Shown here piece after piece: positions 15,941 through 23,343 of a stretch of DNA of 64,000 nucleotides (position 1 is its first letter; the number at the start of each line of letters is the position of its first letter). Under the pieces are notes generated by a model, which saw only the letters and a program-made list of their open reading frames with translations, was not told where the DNA came from and did no database searches. A program made the position numbers and the translations under genes. This DNA is from Streptomyces pluripotens (lineage in GTDB: Bacteria; Actinomycetota; Actinomycetes; Streptomycetales; Streptomycetaceae), in NCBI RefSeq assembly GCF_000802245.2, contig NZ_CP021080.1, forward strand, positions 2,356,001 to 2,420,000, read 5' to 3'.

Positions 15941-16459
15941 TCACGAGATCGGGACTGCCCGCCTGGGAAAATCACGCGCCACGGAAATCGACCAAACGTC
16001 CCCTATTCCCGGTCGCCCCACTCCTCCAGCCTCAACCGTCAATACGTGCACGATTGCGCCTGACTCCGCTATCGAGAACCTGGCATGAGGCTCCTGGATG
16101 CGGTCTCCGATCCGATCCAAATGGATTCCTTCAGTGGCTAGCATCCCCTCAAGGTCGTCGAATTTGATCCGCGACTCAAACTTCCCGAATTTTCCGATCA
16201 GGAAGTTCGGCACAACATCAACTTCCCCCATCGCCAGCCTATGGATTTGAAGGCTCAATTCGATGCATTGCCACCCCTCACTCCCCCTAAGAAAAGAGAG
16301 CTCCACCAGTCCGAAGTCGCGACGCATTCTCCCCTTGCGCACGTCGTCAACATAGCCCTGACCAAGTTTCGCTTCCCAGGCGTCAGGCTGCCCGTTCAAT
16401 CCGAGACCTTGGACGGTCCCAGACCTCAGGACCTCGACACAGAACCGGAGGGCGCTCAT
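15941..16459 (-). CDS. Predicted immunity protein paired with the second toxin tip
   Basis: 172 residues, no signal peptide or membrane span, mixed alpha/beta composition (FGLVELSFLRGSEGWQCIEL; SRIKFDDLEGMLATEGIHLD). I do not recognise a named immunity family. ATG 16459 overlaps the stop of the toxin tip (ATGA), the tightest coupling of the three tip-immunity pairs. GC content is visibly lower than in the flanking element genes. The immunity role is inferred from this coupling and from the parallel layout at the other tips. Confidence 0.62.
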   Translation of the reverse strand: MSALRFCVEVLRSGTVQGLGLNGQPDAWEAKLGQGYVDDVRKGRMRRDFGLVELSFLRGSEGWQCIELSLQIHRLAMGEVDVVPNFLIGKFGKFESRIKFDDLEGMLATEGIHLDRIGDRIQEPHARFSIAESGAIVHVLTVEAGGVGRPGIGDVWSISVARDFPRRAVPIS

Positions 16460-16830
16460 CCAAGTTTCTCCAGATTCTTGATCAGGAAATGCATCTCCGC
16501 AGCACGGTTGGACTGCATTCCAAATTCGCCGGCGTTCATGCTGTTGCGTGCAGAGGTGGCCTTCTGGATGATGTCGGCCCTGAGGTCCGGATTGGAATGG
16601 ATCTCATCCAGCACCTTTTGAACCTCCTTCGGACTTGCAGTTCCACTTCTCAGGCGAATTGCTTCCGCGCCAATTCCACCCTTGTCGTCCGGGAAGATTC
16701 GGACTTCACTCTTTCCGATATGAATGTGAGCACCCTTCGTTGCCCAGTCCTGATAGGCAACCGAAGCGTGAATACAGTTGCTGTTGTGAACGAGAACGGG
16801 CGTCTCGCCCGCCAGCACATAGTACGTGTG
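16456..16830 (-). pseudogene. Orphan (displaced) polymorphic toxin tip of unknown type
   Basis: Open frame of 124 codons starting at the 14-bp core: HTYYVLAGETPVLVHN, the Hint end with cleavage His-Asn, then a toxin domain. That domain holds WATKGAHIHIGKSEVRIFPD and later SARNSMNAGEFGMQSNRAAE; an H-x-H pair and conserved Lys/Arg could form a nuclease-like site, but no family is recognised. The codon before CAC is TAG. It is separated from the Rhs body by element B. If element B were excised at the cores this tip would be fused in frame to the Rhs/Hint protein. Confidence 0.68.
16817..16830 (-). repeat. 14-bp putative attachment core, copy 2
   Basis: CACACGTACTATGT on the minus strand at the first base of the orphan tip, identical to copies at 7694-7707 and 27356-27369. 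It forms the border of element B on its left side. Confidence 0.78.
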
Positions 16831-16945
16831 CTACGCGGCCCCTCTCCATCTGCGTATTCGCAGATCAGCGGTGGTTTCGGGTTCCGCTGGTGTCCGTGGT
16901 TGTGCGGGGGAATCCGTGGGTGTTGCCGTCGCTACTGCCGTCAGG
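16831..16945. other. Conserved left end of element B with an arm-type repeat
   Basis: Same organisation as 7708-7824: ctacgcgg at the core, ttccgctggtgtccgt, gttgtgcgggggaatccgt and the repeat at 16922-16943 (gttgccgtc, g, ctactgccgtca). Inner parts differ between the two elements, so the shared blocks are probably functional protein-binding sites. No gene. Confidence 0.7.
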
Positions 16946-17002
16946 CGGTGCGGGCCGCGCGGTCGTGCTGACGGTGACGTGGTGTCGTCGGTGCAGGGGA
17001 CT

Positions 17003-17293
17003 TTACTGCCATGCGCCGGGGTCGGCGCGGAGGAGGGTGCGGGTGGTCTGTTCGTACAGCTCGTGGCCGGTGGCGGCGCAGTGTCCGGCGATCCAGCGGG
17101 TCAGCTCGTCCGGGGTGTGCAGGGTGCCCGAGGTGGCACCGCAGTTGCTTTCCTCGCCGGTGACACAGACCGCCGCGACGGTCGGCACGGCCAGGGAGTC
17201 GGGGACGGCGGTCACGTGGTACTCGCGGAAGCGGTAGCGCCCCCGGGCAGCACTGCGAACCGGTGCGTCGGCGTTCGCGGCGTCAGGCATCAT
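17003..17293 (-). CDS. Small DUF7848-like protein of element B
   Basis: 96 residues, typical of small conserved Streptomyces proteins near integrative elements: YHVTAVPDSLAVPTVAAVCV is followed by TGEESNCGATSGTL with a Cys pair, then LTRWIAGHCAATGHELYEQT. A Cys/His arrangement (C, C, H, C, H) suggests metal binding. Its start overlaps the end of the next upstream gene by 11 bp, so the two are co-transcribed. Function unknown. Confidence 0.65.
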   Translation of the reverse strand: MMPDAANADAPVRSAARGRYRFREYHVTAVPDSLAVPTVAAVCVTGEESNCGATSGTLHTPDELTRWIAGHCAATGHELYEQTTRTLLRADPGAWQ

Positions 17294-17627
17294 CGTCCGC
17301 CTCCTCGCTGGGGTCCGGGAGGCGTTGTCCGCGTGAGTCGGCGACCCGGAGTGCGTCGGCGAGGGCTTCGGTCAACCGGCGGGCCAGCCAGCGGTATTCG
17401 GTGGCCGACAGGATCTTCGCGCCGGGGGCCGTGGTGTCTCGGGCGTATGCCAGCAGCTCCGTACCCATGCCGAGCTGAATCGACTCGATGCTGTCGGCGA
17501 GGGTGGCGACGTAGCCCTGGCCGTCGGTGCTGAGGTAGCAGGGCTTCCCGTCGGCGGTGGCCCACGGCAGCAGGCGCGGCCCCTGCATCGCGGGACCCTC
17601 TGGCCACGGTGTCGCATGCTCAGCCAT
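17283..17627 (-). CDS. Hypothetical protein of element B
   Basis: 114 residues, soluble, beginning MAEHATPWPEGPAMQGPRLL; the body ATLADSIESIQLGMGTELLA and YRWLARRLTEALADALRVAD is helical, with an acidic tail EEADDDA. Such proteins commonly accompany the HTH/TPR-like regulator in Streptomyces plasmid-derived elements. It overlaps the DUF7848-like gene downstream and is divergent from the regulator that starts at 17738. No function assigned. Confidence 0.6.
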   Translation of the reverse strand: MAEHATPWPEGPAMQGPRLLPWATADGKPCYLSTDGQGYVATLADSIESIQLGMGTELLAYARDTTAPGAKILSATEYRWLARRLTEALADALRVADSRGQRLPDPSEEADDDA

Positions 17628-17737
17628 CGTGTTGCCCTCTCCTCGACTCGACCCGGGGGTTGCTGATCAGCGTCCCGCTGGCGTGGACCTTGCGGAGGAG
17701 CCAGCGTGTCTGCCTTGCTGTCTGCCAAGCTGGACTG

Positions 17738-18940
17738 GTGCGGGAGACCATCGGGGAACTGGTCAGGCGGCTGCGTCTGGCGCGCGGTTGGAGCCAGCGG
17801 CGGCTCGCCGAGGCGCTGGCTGAGGCTGCTCCTGGGCGTGTTCCGCCGACACGTAACGACGTGTCCCGTTGGGAGATCGGGACGCGGTCTCCGCGGGAGT
17901 GGCTGCCCTTCCTGGCGCGGGTGCTTCAGGTGCCGCGCGAGATGCTGGAGATGGCGAAGGCCGTGCAGCCGGTCGAGCCAGCGCCGCGTGTCCGGTCCGT
18001 CGCCGACTTCCTGCCCGAGGGCGACCCGCTGGCCCCGCTGCGTACTCGTACGGGCCGTCGGATCGGGGCCGGGCAGGTGGCCGACCTGGCCCAGCGGGTC
18101 CATGGCCTGCGGCTAGCCGATGACGTGGTCTACGGCAAGGACCTGATCGGGCCCGCGCTGCGCGAGCTACGGGCGGCGGTGAAGCTCTACCGCGAAGGCA
18201 CCCACACCGAAGGAGTGGGGCGCGAACTGCTGCGGGCGATTGGAGAGTTGGCGCAGATCGCCGGGTGGGTGGCCTCCGATGCGGGGGAGCATGCCGAGGC
18301 GGAGCGCATCTACCGGCTGGGCATGAGCGCCGCGCAGGCCGCCGGGGACGGCGTGCTGTCCGGGAACGTGGCGGGCTCGCTGGCCTACCAGTGGAGCAAC
18401 ACCGGCCGGACAGCCGACGCAGTGGGACTGGCCCAGGCCGCGCTCAAGGACGCGGGTCCGCACGCCCCGGCGAAGGCTCGCGCCCTGTACCTGGACCGTG
18501 TCGCCTGGGCGCATACCCGGGCCGGGCAGGACCGCCCGGCGATGACCGCCCTCGGGGAAGCCGCCGAGGCCCTGTCCGAGGACTCGGCCGGCACCGTATC
18601 TCCGTCGTACCTGTACTGGATGGACGCCGGGGAGTTGCAGGTCATGGAGGCCCGCGTCTACACCGAGCTGCACCGTCCGCTGCGGGCCGTGCCGCTGCTG
18701 ACGGACGTGCTCGGACGCTACGACGCCAGCCACGCCCGGGAGTTGGCGCTGTACCTGTCCTGGCTGGCGGTGGCCTACGCCGACGCCAACGAGCCCGAGG
18801 CCGCAGCCGGGACGGCTGCCCGGATGCTCGCCCTGGGCCAGAGCGGCAGCGAACGCACGGCGGAACGCACGAGGATCGTGCTCGATCGGCTGCGGGCCTA
18901 TCGCAACGTGCCCGAAGTCGCCGAACTGCTGGCGTCCTGA
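17738..18940 (+). CDS. XRE-family regulator with TPR-like C-terminal domain (element B)
   Basis: 400 residues from GTG 17738. The HTH is clear: IGELVRRLRLARGWSQRRLA followed by NDVSRWEIGTRSPREWLPFL. The rest is helical with repeat-like blocks (ERIYRLGMSAAQAAGDGVLS; SGNVAGSLAYQWSNTGRTAD; DRPAMTALGEAAEALSEDSA), matching TPR-type Streptomyces regulators. The frame extends to an upstream ATG at 17609, but that N-terminal part has poor codon use and overlaps the divergent gene, so I prefer GTG 17738. Likely controls maintenance or transfer genes of the element. Confidence 0.78.
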   Translation: MRETIGELVRRLRLARGWSQRRLAEALAEAAPGRVPPTRNDVSRWEIGTRSPREWLPFLARVLQVPREMLEMAKAVQPVEPAPRVRSVADFLPEGDPLAPLRTRTGRRIGAGQVADLAQRVHGLRLADDVVYGKDLIGPALRELRAAVKLYREGTHTEGVGRELLRAIGELAQIAGWVASDAGEHAEAERIYRLGMSAAQAAGDGVLSGNVAGSLAYQWSNTGRTADAVGLAQAALKDAGPHAPAKARALYLDRVAWAHTRAGQDRPAMTALGEAAEALSEDSAGTVSPSYLYWMDAGELQVMEARVYTELHRPLRAVPLLTDVLGRYDASHARELALYLSWLAVAYADANEPEAAAGTAARMLALGQSGSERTAERTRIVLDRLRAYRNVPEVAELLAS

Positions 18941-19445
18941 GCGCCCCAGAGTCGGCCGTCCGCCGACCGGAGTCGGCCTCCGGCAGAGTCCGGGCCTGAG
19001 TGGGAGGGGATCCCTCGTCGGTCGGGCAGCTTCGCCGTGCCAGGGTTCCCCGGGGGCCGCCAAGGCTCACTTCGTGACGCGTGCGCTCGGCCTTGGCGGC
19101 CCCCGGGGGTTCCTGGTACGCCTCCGGTGACCGGGCGGCGAGGGACCCCCTCCCGCGACCACGAACCTCACACCACGACGAAGCCGCACCCGCACGCGGT
19201 GCCCCCTGCCCCTCGGAGGGAGGGCCGGGGTCTGGGGCGGAGCCCCGGAAAGGGTTCGCTGTGTGGGTTGTTGCGCGCCCGGACCGGCGGGGCCGACGGC
19301 AAGCGGGGCGGAGACAGGAGCGGGCGGCGGCCCCGCAGGGCCGGAGCGCGCGCGGCCCGCGACAGCGGGCCGCCTTGATCAAGTAAAGAAACTCTGAACA
19401 GCTCCCCCGAGCTGGGTGCCCCGCTGCCCCGCCGGTGCGGGTGGT
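18941..19445. other. Non-coding spacer between the element B regulator and KorSA
   Basis: About 500 bp without a convincing gene. The G-rich first part has inverted ccccggg runs (cccgggggccgcc near 19048 and ggcggcccccggggg near 19095), a strong long-range hairpin able to act as a terminator for the regulator. The part 19310-19402 is the segment also kept in element A at 12640-12745, with the conserved ttgatcaagtaaagaaactc. Its conservation in both elements hints at a functional site, possibly an origin or terminator. Confidence 0.5.
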
Positions 19446-20339
19446 TCAGCGTCGGCGTCTGCCTTCGTTGAGTCGGTCACGCAGGCGCTGAGCCCTGGCG
19501 GCGGTCTCCTCGGGCGTGTAGTTGCCGCTGAGTCGCTTGCGTTGCTCCATGACGGCGCGCATGGCGTCACGGTGGGCGGCGGCGGCTTCGAACTCGGTGC
19601 TGGCCTTCGCAAAGCGCTCCTCGGCGGCTTCGAGTTCGGCGGCTACCTCGTCGTCGCTCTTGCCGCTGAGTCGTACCGCTTCCTCGTCCGCCCGGTGCTG
19701 GGCCACCATCTCCTCCAGCCCCTCGTTGTAGCGCTTGAGGAACTGATCGCGCGGGCTGGGCTGGCGGACGAAGACGCCCCGGCCCTGCACGGAGTAGACC
19801 AGCCCTTCTTCCTTGAGGACCCGCAGGGCGTTCTGCGCGGTGGAGTTGGCGATGCCGTACTGGGCTTGCAGGTCGCGGGCGGACGGGAGCTTGGCGCCCG
19901 GTGCGAGCCGACCGTCCTTGATCTGCTTGCGGAGTTCGTCCGCGGTCCTCACGTACGGGGGGCGGGGATCGTCAGGGGGACTGTCGGCAGTCTGCCAACC
20001 GCGCCGGAGGGTGGCGAGACCGGTGTACTCGGGATCGGACTCGCCGGGATCAACCTCGTCTTCCTCTGCTGTGACGACCTCGGCGTCGGCGGCCGCGATC
20101 GGCTTCGGGGCGCGGACGTAGCTGCCTCGGCCCAGGACGGAGTAGATCAGCCCCTCCTCCTTGAGGAGCCGGAGGGCGTTTTGGACGGTGGAGCTGGCGA
20201 TGCCGAAGCGTCGTTGCAGCTCGCGTGCGGCGGGGAGCCGCTCGCCGGGGCGCAGCTCGCCGTCGTGGATGGCGGCGCGCAGGACGTCGGCGGCCTGGAC
20301 GTACGGCGGCCGGGGGTCCTCTCCCAGGGGCAGCTTCAT
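19446..20339 (-). CDS. KorSA-like GntR repressor with two tandem winged-helix domains
   Basis: 297 residues from ATG 20339. Domain 1 (about 7-72): PPYVQAADVLRAAIHDGELR, FGIASSTVQNALRLLKEEGL, YSVLGRGSYV. Domain 2 (about 108-176) repeats it: PPYVRTADELRKQIKDGRLA, YGIANSTAQNALRVLKEEGL, YSVQGRGVFV. A charged helical C-terminus (MVAQHRADEEAVRLSGKSDD onward) may dimerise. KorSA of pSAM2 represses replication and transfer genes; here the gene is divergent from the transfer/replication operon starting at 20505 with a palindrome between. The internal duplication is unusual compared with a single-domain KorSA. Confidence 0.85.
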   Translation of the reverse strand: MKLPLGEDPRPPYVQAADVLRAAIHDGELRPGERLPAARELQRRFGIASSTVQNALRLLKEEGLIYSVLGRGSYVRAPKPIAAADAEVVTAEEDEVDPGESDPEYTGLATLRRGWQTADSPPDDPRPPYVRTADELRKQIKDGRLAPGAKLPSARDLQAQYGIANSTAQNALRVLKEEGLVYSVQGRGVFVRQPSPRDQFLKRYNEGLEEMVAQHRADEEAVRLSGKSDDEVAAELEAAEERFAKASTEFEAAAAHRDAMRAVMEQRKRLSGNYTPEETAARAQRLRDRLNEGRRRR

Positions 20340-20406
20340 GGCACGAGGGTAGCGGCGTCGGCACTCGCGGCACACCCGGGCGTCCTCGGCGTTCCAGCCG
20401 TATCGG

Positions 20407-20457
20407 CGTATCGATACGAATCGAGTGTTGCGTGTGTAGCGAGCGTGCCGCTATGGT
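20407..20457 (+). promoter_or_regulatory. Operator palindrome and promoter of the element B transfer/replication operon
   Basis: A perfect 12-bp palindrome CGTATCGATACG lies at 20407-20418 between divergent KorSA and the operon. Ten bases on, TTGCGT (20428-20433), an 18-bp spacer and TATGGT (20452-20457) make a fair promoter for the gene at 20505. This is where a KorSA-type repressor would be expected to bind. Confidence 0.6.
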
Positions 20458-20504
20458 CATCGCGAGTCGATCAAGCGACTCCACCGAACAAGGGGTGTGA
20501 TGGC

Positions 20505-20858
20505 ATGGCCATGACTCGTATCCGTGTTGCTCTGCTGCCGTCGGCGGTGTGCATCGCGGGCACCGAGCCGGTGCTGAAGATCAAGGACCAGCAGACCGGA
20601 GAGGTCGCCACCGACCGCGAGACCGGAGCGTCGCTGCATACGGTGATCGTGATGCTCATGGAGGACGGCCGGGCCGAGGTCCTGAAGATCACCGTCCCGG
20701 AAACCGGGCTGGCGGCCGGGCTGAAACCGGGGGCGATGGTGCGGCCCGTGGAGCTGTTCGCGACCCCGTGGGCGCGGATCTTCAACGGGCAGCTCTCCGA
20801 CGGCGTCGCCTACCGCGCCGCCCGCCTGGAACTGGTGACGGCGGAGGCGACCCAGTGA
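20505..20858 (+). CDS. SCO3933-family regulatory protein, first gene of the element B operon
   Basis: 117 residues, beginning MAMTRIRVALLPSAVCIAGT and containing VIVMLMEDGRAEVLKITVPE and FATPWARIFNGQLSDGVAYR. This small family is found almost only as the gene ahead of the TraB-like ATPase in Streptomyces integrative elements; the exact role is not known to me. Its stop overlaps the next start (GTGA). Confidence 0.75.
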   Translation: MAMTRIRVALLPSAVCIAGTEPVLKIKDQQTGEVATDRETGASLHTVIVMLMEDGRAEVLKITVPETGLAAGLKPGAMVRPVELFATPWARIFNGQLSDGVAYRAARLELVTAEATQ

Positions 20859-21043
20859 TCCGCCGCGAACACCGCACGCCGGAGCGGGCGTTGACCCCGC
20901 TCCGCCCCCTGCCGGGGACTGAGGGAAAGGCCACGTTCGCCGTCTCGGCCGCAGTTCTCGAACTGCTCGGCCTGAGCCCGGAGCAGGCGGCACGCCTGGA
21001 CCTCGGCGACGCGCTCCGCCTGATACGCGAAGAAGGGGTCTGA
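20855..21043 (+). CDS. 62-residue conserved protein of the element B operon
   Basis: GTG 20855 overlaps the previous stop and the gene ends one base before the TraB start, so it sits inside a tight operon. The sequence FAVSAAVLELLGLSPEQAAR followed by LDLGDALRLIREEGV looks like a small helical, possibly DNA-binding, protein. Function not assigned. Confidence 0.65.
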   Translation: MIRREHRTPERALTPLRPLPGTEGKATFAVSAAVLELLGLSPEQAARLDLGDALRLIREEGV

Positions 21044-21044
21044 C

Positions 21045-22436
21045 ATGCAAGCCGTGACGGACTACGCGCCGTACGCGCTGCCGATCGCGACCGTACTGGT
21101 CAGTGCGTGGCTGCTGACAACGGCGGTGCGCTACGTGCGGGCCGACCGGGGCACGCGGGTCAGCATGCGGCAGGCCGTCCGGGTCCGCTGGGGCTGGGTA
21201 CGCCTCGCCCGGATGGCCGGGCTGACGGTCACCGACAAGACCCCGAGCCTGCTCGCGCAGATCACCGCGCAGAAGGACAGTCCCCCACCCGCGCCTCGGG
21301 TGCTGACTCCGAAGATCAAGGTCAAGCCCGACCCGTACGGGGTGATCGTACGGGCCCGGACACTGCCGCAGGTGGGACTGGAGGAGTACCAGAAGTCGGC
21401 CCGGTTCCTCGCGGACGCCTGGCGGTGCACGCGGGTCTCCGTCCTGCCGGACGGCCCCGGCAGGGTGGTGATCCGGGGCGTGCGTTCCGACCCGTTGACC
21501 ACGCCGACCACCCACCGGCCCACCGGTCTGCCCCTCGCGGATCTGACCCGCTGGGAACTGGGTGTGGATGAGTACGCCGCCCAGGTGTGCGTGTCCCTGG
21601 CGAATGTGCCCGGGGTGACGGTGGCCGGCGTTCCTGGCGCGGGCAAGACCTCGGGGGTCAACAGGTTCGTCTGTGACTTCGCGCCCTCGGCAGCGGTGCA
21701 GATCGTGACGGCGGACGGGAAGGTGTCGCGCGCCTCGGAAGGGGATTACGCCGACCTGGTCAAGCGGATGTTCGCGTTCTGCGGGGACGACCTCGACGAG
21801 GCGAACGCCCTGTTCAAGCGCTTGGTGGAGCTGCGCAAACGGCGGTCCTCGGTGATCCGTGACGTGCTGGGCGTGAAGAACATGTGGCACGTCGGCCCCT
21901 CACCGCAGTGGCCGCTCACCGTCCTGATCATCGATGAGGCGCACACGTACTTCCGCGAGTACAAGGGCAGCGACGCCACCACCAAACGGCTGGCCGCGCT
22001 GACGGCGGAGAACGCCCGGCTGGTGGAGGACCTGGTCAAGAAGGGCCGCAGCGTCGGCATCCTGGTGATCCTGATCAGCCAGAAGACCACCGGCGACGCC
22101 ATCCCCACCTTCATCCGCGACGTGTGCCCCATCGGGCTGTCCTTCGCGCAGAAGACCGTGGAAGCCGCGGTGGCCGCCCTCGGCGACGACATCCGCAACT
22201 GGCCCGACGCCAGCCCGGTCACCTTGCAGGACCCCGCCTACGTCGGCGTCGCGGTGATGGCCATGCAGGGCCGCCCCGGCTACACCCGCATCCGCACCCC
22301 CTACGTCTCCGACGCCGACGCCGCCCGCGTCGCCGAAGCCACCTCGCACCTGACCGCCGACCCGGACCTCTGCCTGGACGCCCTCCTCGCCTCGCCCGGC
22401 CGGACGGCAACGTCCACACCCTCGCTCACCAAGTGA
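21045..22436 (+). CDS. TraB/FtsK-like DNA translocase of element B
   Basis: 463 residues. One membrane span near the N-terminus (ALPIATVLVSAWLLTTAVRY), then a P-loop ATPase: Walker A GVPGAGKTSGVNRF (about residues 193-206) and Walker B LTVLIIDEAHTYF (about 291-303). Such FtsK-like proteins move double-stranded DNA between mycelial cells in Streptomyces conjugation. It is the main transfer gene of the operon and is followed by a DUF2637 membrane protein. No disruption seen. Confidence 0.88.
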   Translation: MQAVTDYAPYALPIATVLVSAWLLTTAVRYVRADRGTRVSMRQAVRVRWGWVRLARMAGLTVTDKTPSLLAQITAQKDSPPPAPRVLTPKIKVKPDPYGVIVRARTLPQVGLEEYQKSARFLADAWRCTRVSVLPDGPGRVVIRGVRSDPLTTPTTHRPTGLPLADLTRWELGVDEYAAQVCVSLANVPGVTVAGVPGAGKTSGVNRFVCDFAPSAAVQIVTADGKVSRASEGDYADLVKRMFAFCGDDLDEANALFKRLVELRKRRSSVIRDVLGVKNMWHVGPSPQWPLTVLIIDEAHTYFREYKGSDATTKRLAALTAENARLVEDLVKKGRSVGILVILISQKTTGDAIPTFIRDVCPIGLSFAQKTVEAAVAALGDDIRNWPDASPVTLQDPAYVGVAVMAMQGRPGYTRIRTPYVSDADAARVAEATSHLTADPDLCLDALLASPGRTATSTPSLTK

Positions 22437-22472
22437 TCCCGAAAAGCACACACCAGAAGGGAGGTTGAGATC

Positions 22473-23192
22473 ATGACGGAGGAACGGTTCACCCGGCGCA
22501 CCGTGACCGTGGTCATGGCGGTCATCGCGGCCCTGGCCTTCGTCTTCTCATTCGGCAACGTCTGGGCCCTCGCACTGCGCCTCGGCGTTCCCCACCCGAT
22601 CGCGCCGCTGATCGCGCCCATGGTGGACCTGTCCGTCGTCGGACTCCTGGTCGCCCTGCGCTTCCTCGCCCTGCGCGGCGTACCGAAGGCGGAATTGCGG
22701 GCCGGTACCCGGCTGCTGCACCTGTGCGGCCTGCTCACCCTCGCCCTGAACACCGCCGAACCGCTGCTGACCGGACGCTACGGACGGGCCTGCCTGGACA
22801 CCGTCGCCCCACTCCTGCTCCTCGGCTGGGGCCACGTCGGCCCCGCCTTCCTCGCCCAGTTCCACACCCTCACCCACCCCACCCCGCCCCCGGAGGCCGC
22901 CACCGCTTCTGTCTCCGAGCTGGTGCCCGATGAAGCACCCGCACCCGAGCCCCCGACACCCACCCCGATCGAGGAACTGGAGCCCACTCCGGCTCCGGCT
23001 CCGCCCGCCGCCGTCGCGAAGGCAACTCGGCCCGCCTCAAGCCCGGCGCTGCCTGCCGCGCTGCTGGACGCGGCCCGGCGCATCGCGGACAGCCATCACG
23101 CCGAGCACGGAACACCGATCACCGCCGCCCATCTGGGCACGCGCATGGGCATCGCCCTGCCGGTGGCGACCACCGCACTCGCTCAACTCTGA
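22473..23192 (+). CDS. DUF2637 membrane protein (Spd-like spread protein)
   Basis: 239 residues with four predicted membrane segments in the first 120 residues (VVMAVIAALAFVFSFGNVWA; APMVDLSVVGLLVALRFLAL; LHLCGLLTLALNTAEPLLTG; LDTVAPLLLLGWGHVGPAFL). A Pro/Ala/Glu-rich linker and a C-terminal helical segment ending AHLGTRMGIALPVATTALAQ follow. DUF2637 proteins are standard partners of TraB in Streptomyces plasmids and integrative elements and are thought to help plasmid spread in the mycelium. Confidence 0.85.
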   Translation: MTEERFTRRTVTVVMAVIAALAFVFSFGNVWALALRLGVPHPIAPLIAPMVDLSVVGLLVALRFLALRGVPKAELRAGTRLLHLCGLLTLALNTAEPLLTGRYGRACLDTVAPLLLLGWGHVGPAFLAQFHTLTHPTPPPEAATASVSELVPDEAPAPEPPTPTPIEELEPTPAPAPPAAVAKATRPASSPALPAALLDAARRIADSHHAEHGTPITAAHLGTRMGIALPVATTALAQL

Positions 23193-23343
23193 GCCCCGGC
23201 CCCCCACCGGCCGCATCCCCCTCGCTGAACCCACGCCCACCCCCGGGCCTGGTTCGCCATGCCCCGAACAGCACCAACACGCCCACAGATCCGGCTGGTT
23301 GCTGCTCGGGGACCCCCGCCCGAACAGAAGGGACACGCCCCGA

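Larger units (their letters stand above)
7708..16830. mobile_element. Integrative element A: degenerate, with peptide-cluster cargo and its own toxin tip/immunity pair
   Basis: Bounded by two 14-bp core copies (7694-7707 and 16817-16830). Order from the left: conserved left end, minus-strand cargo operon (methyltransferase, Asn-synthetase homologue, small peptides), regulator, a scrap of Rep, Xis, an intact Int, arm repeats, an ISAs1 copy, terminator, immunity gene and toxin tip. Replication, transfer and KorSA genes are missing apart from the Rep scrap. Including the tip and immunity genes in the element is inference from the repeated core. A narrower element would end at the terminator. Confidence 0.65.

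Noticed and set aside
17609..17737. Longer start for the element B regulator at ATG 17609
   Set aside because: The extra 43 residues have poor codon use and overlap the divergent gene; the HTH homology begins at GTG 17738.
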